Positions 58,172 through 64,000 of a stretch of 64,000 nt of DNA are shown here, piece after piece. The translations under genes were made by a program, and so were the position numbers. Source of the DNA: Actinopolyspora halophila DSM 43834 (GTDB lineage: Bacteria > Actinomycetota > Actinomycetes > Mycobacteriales > Pseudonocardiaceae); assembly GCF_000371785.1 (NCBI RefSeq), contig NZ_AQUI01000002.1, positions 248,001 through 312,000 of the forward strand, given 5' to 3'. Numbering within the stretch: position 1 is the first letter of the stretch; each line of letters begins with the position of its first letter. The notes beneath the pieces were generated by a model. The model worked only from the letters and a program-made list of their open reading frames with translations, was not told where the DNA came from and ran no database searches.

Positions 58172-59431
58172 GTGATCGACCTGAAGACGCTGCGCGAGGA
58201 CCCGGAAGCCGTGCGCGCTTCGCAGCGCGCCCGCGGGGAGGACCCCTCCCTGGTGGATGCACTCCTCGCCGCCGACGAGCGGCGCAGGTCCGCGGTGGCC
58301 GGTGCCGACGACCTGCGCGCCGAGCAGAAGCGGATGGGCAAGGAGGTCGGCAAGGCTTCGGGTGAGGAGCGGGAGCGGTTGCTGTCCCGCGCCAAGGAGC
58401 TCGCGGGCCGGGTCAAGGAGGCCGAGGCGGAGCAGACCGCGGCCGAGACCGAGCTGGACCGCGCGCAGCGCGCCGTCGCCAATGTCGTCGAACCCGAGAC
58501 CCCTCCCGGCGGCGAGCAGGACTACGTGGTGCTCAAGCACGTGGGAACCCCGCCGGAGTTCGACTTCGAGGTCGCCGATCACCTCGACCTGGGGACCTCC
58601 CTCGGCGCCCTGGACATGGAGCGCGGGGCGAAGGTGTCCGGAGCGCGGTTCTACTTCCTGACCGGAGTCGGGGCCCAGCTCGAACTGGCGCTGCTGAACA
58701 TGGCCGCCGCCAGCGCCACGGCCTCCGGTTTCACGCTCACCGTCCCCCCGGTGCTGGTCCGGCCCGAGGTCATGGAGGGGACCGGTTTCCTGGGAGCGCA
58801 CTCCTCCGAGGTCTACCACCTGGAGGAGGACGATCTGTACCTGGTCGGAACCTCGGAGGTTCCGCTGGCCGGATACCACCAGGGCGAGATCCTGGACCTC
58901 TCCGAGGGGGCGCGGCGCTACGCGGGGTGGTCCACCTGCTTCCGCAGGGAGGCGGGCTCCTACGGCAAGGACACCCGGGGAATCATCCGGGTGCACCAGT
59001 TCAACAAGCTGGAGATGTTCGTCTACTGCGCTCCGGAACGGGCGCGGGAGGAGCACGAGCGGCTGTTGGCGGCCGAGGAGGACATGCTCGGCAAGCTGGA
59101 GCTGCCCTACCGGGTGATCGACACCGCGGCGGGGGACCTCGGGGACAGCGCCGCGCGCAAGTTCGACTGCGAGGCGTGGATCCCGAGCCAGCAGGACTAC
59201 CGCGAGCTCACCTCCACCTCGAACTGCACCACTTTCCAGGCACGGCGGCTCAACGTCCGCCACCGCGACGAGGAGGGTGGCAACCGCTTCGCGGCCACGC
59301 TCAACGGCACCCTGGCGACGACCAGGTGGATCGTGGCCATTCTGGAGAACCACCAGCGTGCCGACGGTTCGGTGCGGGTGCCGGAGGGTCTTCAGCCCTT
59401 CATGGGTGGAAAGGAACTCCTCACCCCCTGA
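58172..59431 (+). CDS. serS: Seryl-tRNA synthetase
   Basis: A 419-aa class II synthetase charging tRNA-Ser. The N-terminal coiled-coil arm (about 30-105: [39 protein letters not shown]) leads to the catalytic core with motif 2 [23 protein letters not shown] and motif 3 [21 protein letters not shown] 58172; no clear ribosome binding site, so possibly leaderless. Essential housekeeping gene. Confidence 0.97.
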   Translation: MIDLKTLREDPEAVRASQRARGEDPSLVDALLAADERRRSAVAGADDLRAEQKRMGKEVGKASGEERERLLSRAKELAGRVKEAEAEQTAAETELDRAQRAVANVVEPETPPGGEQDYVVLKHVGTPPEFDFEVADHLDLGTSLGALDMERGAKVSGARFYFLTGVGAQLELALLNMAAASATASGFTLTVPPVLVRPEVMEGTGFLGAHSSEVYHLEEDDLYLVGTSEVPLAGYHQGEILDLSEGARRYAGWSTCFRREAGSYGKDTRGIIRVHQFNKLEMFVYCAPERAREEHERLLAAEEDMLGKLELPYRVIDTAAGDLGDSAARKFDCEAWIPSQQDYRELTSTSNCTTFQARRLNVRHRDEEGGNRFAATLNGTLATTRWIVAILENHQRADGSVRVPEGLQPFMGGKELLTP

Positions 59432-59473
59432 GGTTTTTTCGTTCGGCGGGACGGTTTGCTTGGTGGGTCACTT

Positions 59474-59577
59474 GGCGGAACCTCTCGCGGGCTCTCGCTC
59501 CGGCGAGGCCCGACATCGGGTAGCGTCCTACACAACGTCGGGCCTTGCCTGCGAGAGCACCACGGGAGAACCCGCGG
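59474..59577 (+). repeat. Family-A inverted repeat, copy A9
   Basis: Core 59509-59542: CCCGACATCGGGTAG, loop CGTC, CTACACAACGTCGGG. The right arm has CCTTGCCTGCGAGAGC where others have CCTTCCTCGCGAGAGC, a small disruption. Right after serS. Confidence 0.85.
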
Positions 59578-59659
59578 CGGTGCGAGCTGATCGGGCTCAG
59601 AGCGCCTGTGTTGGACGGTGTCCTCCTGTCGGGAGTTCCTGTCTGGGAGTTCGGCGGCT

Positions 59660-59731
59660 CGGGCCGCTCGCCGCGTAGGTGGCTGCTCGATGTGCCCTGC
59701 AACGTCGCAAGACGCCGACTCACGTGACGGC
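59660..59731. repeat. Partial family-B element, copy B5
   Basis: GGGCCGCTCGCCGCGTAG-GTGG-CTGC and CGACTCACGTGACGGCTA. The left outer arm is missing, the rest matches copies B2 and B3. Confidence 0.6.
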
Positions 59732-59771
59732 TAACCGACCCCCCATGCAAAGCTTCAACCTGCGCGTCCTG

Positions 59772-60416
59772 TCAACCCGTGGTGGTCTCCCGGGTCACCT
59801 GCTCGGTCAGTCCCTTCTCCAGGGTGAGCCGCACGCAGGCGGCGGCGAGCCGCGCCAGTTCGGAGTCGTCCACGAGGGCGGCCAATCGCTGCCCGTCCGC
59901 GGGCAGCCCCGCCCGCCCCGCACCCGTGAGGGCCTTCTTGTCGAAGTGGGGGCGCAGCTCGGGCCAGACCTCCTGGGCCTCGCGGCAGAATATGTCCGTT
60001 CCCACCGGCCCCAGCTTGGGGACCTCGCGCAGTCCCGCGCGCAGCTTCCCCACGTCGCCGTCCGCGTCGCGGCGCAGTCGGCGCAGGTCCCCGCCGTACT
60101 TCGTGCGCAGCAGTTCGGCACCTTCCCCCAGAGCGGTGGCCGTGCTCTCGTCGTAGCGCACGTAGTGCCCCCTGCCGAGGGCGTCCACCCGTTGCTGCCA
60201 GGTGGCGCCGAGCATCCGCTCGGGCGTTCCGAACTCCGCCAGCTCACGGCAGGCCGACACGGCTATCCCGGCCTTGATCCGGGTGGACAGCAGCACCGAG
60301 AGCACGAGCAGCCGGTACAGCGGAGCCGGCTGGTCGCGCAGCCTGATCCCGGCCTCGGCCGCGTAGGTGGTGCCCGCTACTTCCAGCAGTCTGCGGGCGG
60401 TGTCTCGCTCCGACAT
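59772..60416 (-). CDS. HhH-type endonuclease-like protein
   Basis: A 214-aa protein of the helix-hairpin-helix/GPD superfamily related to endonuclease III. VSACRELAEFGTPERMLGATW, VPKLGPVGTDIFCREAQEVWPELRPHFDKK contains the hairpin; the usual C-terminal four-Cys iron-sulfur motif is absent. Catalytic residues cannot be assigned with confidence. ATG 60416 with GGGAGGTG upstream. Possible role in base-excision repair. Confidence 0.82.
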   Translation of the reverse strand: MSERDTARRLLEVAGTTYAAEAGIRLRDQPAPLYRLLVLSVLLSTRIKAGIAVSACRELAEFGTPERMLGATWQQRVDALGRGHYVRYDESTATALGEGAELLRTKYGGDLRRLRRDADGDVGKLRAGLREVPKLGPVGTDIFCREAQEVWPELRPHFDKKALTGAGRAGLPADGQRLAALVDDSELARLAAACVRLTLEKGLTEQVTRETTTG

Positions 60417-60793
60417 CGCACCTCCCTCGCGCTCGGTGTGCAGAGCGGGAAAACCTCTCCACACCGGGCTACCGCTCGGGGGGCGTGCCGAAACGTCCCC
60501 GAGCGGCGATGCGGCCCGGCAGTACTCTGCCGGGCTTGTTCGTCCGACGCGGTCGTCGGCCAAGCGGCACCGCCGCGAGCCGTCGAACAGGAACTCCCGG
60601 CGAAAGGTCCCTTCCGAATCAGGCGCTTCGAGCCCGTGCAGGACGAGGAGATCCGGTGCGTGAGTCGGATGCATCGCAAGGCGGGAGGGCACGTGGCGTA
60701 GGCCGCTACTCGAGGTGCCCTCCAACGCAGCAAGGCGCCGACTCACGTGACGGCTACCCGGCCAGCTCAGCAAAGCTCCACTGCGGGTTCCTA
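60417..60793. other. Intergenic region with repeat modules C and B
   Basis: A 377-bp gap with module C (60590-60634) and family-B copy B3 (60652-60757). No coding frame is supported. Confidence 0.65.
60652..60757. repeat. Family-B inverted repeat, copy B3
   Basis: The apex GTAG-GCCG-CTAC (60698-60709) is flanked by GCAAGGCGGGAGGGCACG and GAGGTGCCCTCCAACGC, and the ends CGTGAGTCGGATGC / GCGCCGACTCACG pair. The most regular B copy. Confidence 0.8.
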
Positions 60794-61687
60794 CTAGTGC
60801 TCCTTGAGACCGGGCAGCACCTCACTGGAGACCTCGTCCAGGATCGACTCCCTGCCCTCGAACGGCTCCTCCGTGCGCGGCCAGTGCACGATCACGTCCG
60901 TGAACCCGAGTTCGGAGGCCCTGCCCAGCACGTCCCTGAAGTGTTCGACGCTGGACAGCGAGTAGGACGGCCCGGCGTCGGCGTTGAGGTAGCGCGGCAC
61001 CCTGCCCGGAACACGCCCCTGTTGCTGGAGCGCCTCGTCGAAGCGTTCGGTGTTGTCCCGCAGGCCGCGCCACCACGCCGCGCTGTCGGTCACCTCGGTG
61101 CCGGGAGGACGCCCCGTGGTCACCCAGCCGTTTCCGAACCGCGCGGCCAGCCGCATGGCCCGCGCTCCCTCGGCGGCCACGACGAACGGCACCCGCGGCG
61201 TCTGCACGCACCCCGGGGCGCGACGTGCCTCGGCGGCCGAGTAGTGCTCACCGTCGAAGCTGGTGTTGTCCGAGGTCAGAATGGTGTCCAGCAGTTCGAC
61301 GAACTCGGTGAAGCGGTCGCCGCGTTCCGCGGCGGACAACGCCCGTTCACCGAACACCCGCGTGTCGAAACCGGAACCGCCCGATCCGACTCCCAGCAGG
61401 AAACGCCCGTCGCTGACGTCGTCCAGCGCCGTGAGCTCCCGCGCGAAGTGCACGGGATGTCGGAAGTTGGGCGAGGCCACCAGGGTTCCGAGCTTTATCC
61501 TCGAGGTCACGGTCGCGGCGGCCGTGAGGGTGGGCACCGCGTCGAACCAGGGTTTGTCCACCAGAGAGCCCCAACCCACGTGGTCGTAGGTCCAGGCGTG
61601 GTCGAATCCGTACTCCTCCGCCATCCGCCACAGCGGTTCCGCGGCCCACCAACGATGTTCGGGCAGAATCACTATCCCAACGCGCAC
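60794..61687 (-). CDS. LLM-class F420-dependent oxidoreductase
   Basis: A 297-aa luciferase-like flavin/F420 enzyme. MRVGIVILPEHRWWAAEPLWRMAEEYGFDHAWTYDHVGW at the N-terminus, then IKLGTLVASPNFRHPVHFARELTALDDVSDGRFLLGVGSGG are typical of the class. The substrate is not apparent. ATG at 61687. Convergent/divergent neighbours give no pathway hint. Confidence 0.9.
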   Translation of the reverse strand: MRVGIVILPEHRWWAAEPLWRMAEEYGFDHAWTYDHVGWGSLVDKPWFDAVPTLTAAATVTSRIKLGTLVASPNFRHPVHFARELTALDDVSDGRFLLGVGSGGSGFDTRVFGERALSAAERGDRFTEFVELLDTILTSDNTSFDGEHYSAAEARRAPGCVQTPRVPFVVAAEGARAMRLAARFGNGWVTTGRPPGTEVTDSAAWWRGLRDNTERFDEALQQQGRVPGRVPRYLNADAGPSYSLSSVEHFRDVLGRASELGFTDVIVHWPRTEEPFEGRESILDEVSSEVLPGLKEH

Positions 61688-61898
61688 ACTCGTGACCGTA
61701 TACGCTCACCCGGCTCCGCTACGAGAGGTCGGTGCGGCGTAGGCACAGGTACATGCGGCAGTGTTATGAAATTTTCCGGTCGGCCCCCCGTGGAGGAGTC
61801 GTGTCCGGGTTGTGAGAAGCCGCACTGTCGGCGCCACAGGCCTCAGGGGTGACCACGATCGCGTTACGAAACCGGCGTTTCGCGGGCATTATGGAGGC

Positions 61899-62711
61899 GT
61901 GCGTCAACCGTGCCTCGTCGCCTCGGACATCGACGGAACCCTGCTGGACCCGACCGAGAGGGTCACTGCCCGCACCGCCCGCAGCGCGCGTGGCGTCGAC
62001 GCCTCGGGAACCCCGCTGGTGCTGGTGACCGGGCGTCCACCGCGCTGGGTGCCGCGGATCGTCGACTCGCTGGGGGTGGCGGGCACCGTGGTGTGCGCCA
62101 ACGGGGCGGTGATCTACGACTCCGCCGCCGACACCGTGCTGCACTCCAGTGATGTCGACCCGCTGACGCTGCGGGACGTGACCAAGTTGCTTCGCGAGGC
62201 GCTGCCGGGGTGCTCCTTCGGGGTGGAGCGCGCGACCGGAGGTGCCCGGGATCGCGTCGACGAGCAGTTCCTCGCCGAGCCGGAGTTCCACCGCTGCTGG
62301 CCGAACCCGGACCTGCGGGTCGTGCCCGTCGACGAGCTCGTGGGTTACGCCGCGGGCAAGTTGCTCGTGCTGCACGAGCGCATGACCAGTGCCCAGATGG
62401 CCGTCGTGGCGGAGGAACTGGTCGGCAGCATGTTGCAGGTCACCTACTCGACCGGCTCCGGGCTGCTGGAGCTCTCGGCGCCCGGGGTGAACAAGGCGTC
62501 CGGGCTGGCCCGTGTCGTGGGTGAACTGGGGATCGCGGCTTCCGACGTCCTCGCCTTCGGGGACATGCCCAACGACATTCCCATGCTGGAGTGGGTGGGT
62601 CACGGTGTGGCCATGGGCAACGCCCACCCGGATGTCCGCCAGGCGGCCGACGAGGTGACGGCGAGCAACGAGGAGGACGGTGTAGCAGCCGTGCTGGACC
62701 GCTGGTGGTGA
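61899..62711 (+). CDS. Cof-type HAD phosphatase
   Basis: A 270-aa HAD IIB hydrolase. Motif I VASDIDGTLLDP, motif II VLVTGRPPRWV, a large C2 cap, motif III in VNKASGLARVV and motif IV FGDMPNDIPMLEWVGHGVAMGNA. Members dephosphorylate sugar phosphates or cofactors. GTG 61899; GGAGG lies right before it with very short spacing, so a leaderless or earlier start is possible. Confidence 0.9.
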   Translation: MRQPCLVASDIDGTLLDPTERVTARTARSARGVDASGTPLVLVTGRPPRWVPRIVDSLGVAGTVVCANGAVIYDSAADTVLHSSDVDPLTLRDVTKLLREALPGCSFGVERATGGARDRVDEQFLAEPEFHRCWPNPDLRVVPVDELVGYAAGKLLVLHERMTSAQMAVVAEELVGSMLQVTYSTGSGLLELSAPGVNKASGLARVVGELGIAASDVLAFGDMPNDIPMLEWVGHGVAMGNAHPDVRQAADEVTASNEEDGVAAVLDRWW

Positions 62712-63035
62712 GGTGAGAGTCGGCGGTGCCGGTTGCTCGGGTGGTTGCTTGGCGGAACCTCTCGCGGGCTCTCGCTCCGGCGAGGCCCGACATCGGGTAG
62801 CGGCCTACACAACGTCGGGCCTTCCTCGCGAGAGCATCACGAGAGAACCCGCGGTCGGTTGGGCTGCGTAGGCTCAAAGCGCTTGCGTCGAGCGGCTCGG
62901 TTTCCTCGGCGGCTCACTTGGCGGAACCAGCGGCGGTGCCAGCTGCTCGGGCTCGTAAGCGCTTGCGTTGGGGGTGGCGCCCTGGTCGGAAGTTCCTGTC
63001 CGGGGATTCGGCGTTGTTGGGGTGGCGTGACTCGC
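62712..63035. other. Convergent intergenic region with repeat modules A and C
   Basis: A 324-bp gap containing family-A copy A10 (62751-62854), a partial module C (about 62871-62900) and a full module C (62950-62995). No gene is supported. Confidence 0.7.
62751..62854 (+). repeat. Family-A inverted repeat, copy A10
   Basis: Core 62786-62819: CCCGACATCGGGTAG, loop CGGC, CTACACAACGTCGGG. Outer arms GCTCTCGCTCC and CTCGCGAGAGC pair. Nearly identical to A4. Confidence 0.85.
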
Positions 63036-64000
63036 TCACCCGGCGGCGTGCTTGCGGATGTCGTCCAGGCGCGCGTACAGGTTCCGGCCGGGGCAGGCGG
63101 TGTCACTGACGTCCCGGTGGGAGAAGATCCGGGGCAGGGTTACCGAGGTCCCCTCCGGGTACTTGTTGTCCGCGCCGCCGCCGGAGACCAGCGTCGTCCG
63201 CCCGAGCGGATCCCGTCCCACCGTTCCGAGCTTCCAACCCGCGATGGCCCCGGCCGAAGCGAGCGCGCGTTCGGACGGTCGGGCGGTCTGGAAGTTGCCC
63301 AGCAGCGCCACCCCGAAGGTCTGCGCGTTGAACCCCTTGGTGTGACCGCCGATCACGTGCCCGTCCAGCCCGCCGGTACGTCCCTCGAACACCGTGCCGC
63401 ACTTGTCGATCAACACCTGGTAACCGATGTCCCCCCACCCCAGCTCAGCGGCGTGGTAGTGGTAGAGCCCCCGGACGACCCGGGCGGACTCGGCGCAGGT
63501 GTAGTCGTTCGTCTCCACCGTGTGGTGAATGACGGCGGCCCGCGTGGTCGCCGCGTGTTGTGGGGGCCAGCGCATGAGGCTCTCGTCGGCCCCCCACTGG
63601 GCGCGGGTGACCACGGGTGGGCGAGGGCCCCGCGCGTCCGGCCCCTCGGGTGCGGGGGCGGAGGCCGGTCTGATCGCGATCAGCCGCAGTCGTCCGGTCA
63701 CGTCCGCGCCGCCGTGCCGGGCACGTACCTGCACCGCCGAGGTGGGGCCGGTCCACCGGGCGCGGGTGGCCCCCGCCGGGGAGCCGTGCCCGTGCCCGCG
63801 TGCCTCGGGAGCGTGGGAGGTGCCGAGCGGCTCGAGCGCGTGCCACTCGTCCCATTCCTTGCCTGTCCGTGCGCGTACGCGCAGCCGGTCCGGGGTGGGA
63901 CCGTTCCAGGTGAGCCCGATCATGCTGAACGGGCGGTCGGTCCGCACCGTGCGGGTGTCCTCCCGCCCGCGTGCGGTGGGGACCGTGGACAGGTCCACCC
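63036..64000 (-). CDS. Peptidoglycan-recognition/N-acetylmuramoyl-L-alanine amidase, partial
   Basis: The 3' part (at least 320 aa) of a secreted amidase cut by the window end; no signal peptide is visible, so the true start lies beyond 64000. The C-terminal domain (about 145-320) shows PGRP/amidase_2 zinc motifs: AVIHHTVETNDYTCAE, YHYHAAELGWGDIGYQVLIDKCGTVFEGR and SHRDVSDTACPGRNLY. The preceding domain (about 1-110) is rich in Arg/Gly with RVRARTGKEWDEWHAL repeated as VRARHGGADV. Likely cleaves the stem peptide from muramic acid in the cell wall. Confidence 0.9.
   Translation of the reverse strand, partial: VDLSTVPTARGREDTRTVRTDRPFSMIGLTWNGPTPDRLRVRARTGKEWDEWHALEPLGTSHAPEARGHGHGSPAGATRARWTGPTSAVQVRARHGGADVTGRLRLIAIRPASAPAPEGPDARGPRPPVVTRAQWGADESLMRWPPQHAATTRAAVIHHTVETNDYTCAESARVVRGLYHYHAAELGWGDIGYQVLIDKCGTVFEGRTGGLDGHVIGGHTKGFNAQTFGVALLGNFQTARPSERALASAGAIAGWKLGTVGRDPLGRTTLVSGGGADNKYPEGTSVTLPRIFSHRDVSDTACPGRNLYARLDDIRKHAAG

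Larger units (their letters stand above)
59432..59771. other. Intergenic region with repeat modules A, C and B
   Basis: A 340-bp convergent gap holding family-A copy A9 (59474-59577), module C (59594-59639) and a partial family-B element (59660-59731). No gene is supported. Confidence 0.7.

Noticed and set aside
1484-62854. Reading the family-A elements as insertion sequences
   Set aside because: They are about 105 bp, carry no open frame with transposase motifs, and no target duplications are visible by eye.

Overview
The window is about 64 kb of a very GC-rich actinobacterial chromosome. It shows G/C-ending codons, many GTG and TTG starts, ATGA/GTGA gene overlaps, a CydDC fusion, an XRE-DUF397 regulator pair, DUF5926, and an F420-type LLM oxidoreductase. 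A Pseudonocardiales member (Actinopolyspora- or Saccharopolyspora-like) is my best guess, but that is inference. I see no rRNA, tRNA, CRISPR array, transposase or phage genes.

Layout. 0.3-5.2 kb: a LytTR response regulator, a small membrane protein, an acetate-type sodium:solute symporter, a rhodanese and a DUF4328 membrane protein. 5.7-9.5 kb: a SEC-C/DUF5926 protein, a secreted GH3 beta-glucosidase with a PGHG-repeat tail, and a ferritin with apparent tandem iron boxes. 10.6-12 kb: an amidohydrolase flanked by a 31-bp hairpin repeat. 12.2-23 kb: a two-armed polyol/ketose operon. The leftward arm is MFS, SDR, HAD and FGGY kinase; the rightward arm is HAD, DhaK-DhaL fusion, RpiB-like isomerase, 2-hydroxyacid dehydrogenase and FGGY kinase. 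It resembles the mycobacterial threitol/erythritol pathways. 23.4-24.7 kb: a 28-codon peptide gene, a strong hairpin, and a SagB/ThcOx-type dehydrogenase, which I read as a minimal RiPP-like locus. 24.7-27.7 kb: DoxX and MarR genes sharing two operators, and a D-aminoacylase-like enzyme. 27.8-31.9 kb: an XRE-DUF397 pair, a zinc-finger-like protein, a secreted ricin-type lectin and an SDR. 32-35.2 kb: arginine deiminase, a CPBP protease and a DUF2470 protein. 35.9-40 kb: a tyrosine/homogentisate operon (hmgA; an unknown gene, fahA, IclR). 40.3-43 kb: a secreted GH65-like trehalase. 43.2-49.6 kb: cydA, cydB, cydDC. 49.8-51.3 kb: two paralogous proteins of unknown family. 51.7-54.4 kb: a GAF histidine kinase, a NarL-type regulator and a DoxX protein. 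54.5-64 kb: housekeeping genes (macro domain, pheA, metallopeptidase, septum-formation protein, serS, HhH endonuclease, LLM oxidoreductase, Cof-like phosphatase, PGRP amidase cut by the window end).

The intergenic DNA is as notable as the genes. Ten copies of a ~105-bp imperfect inverted repeat (family A, apex GTAG-NNNN-CTAC) lie only between genes, several inside operons, and show compensatory arm changes. A second hairpin family (B) has the same apex, and a ~46-bp linker (C) joins them into mosaics. Five copies of a ~24-bp hairpin with a conserved loop sit just after stop codons. These repeats and the peptide/SagB locus are the best candidates for undescribed biology here.
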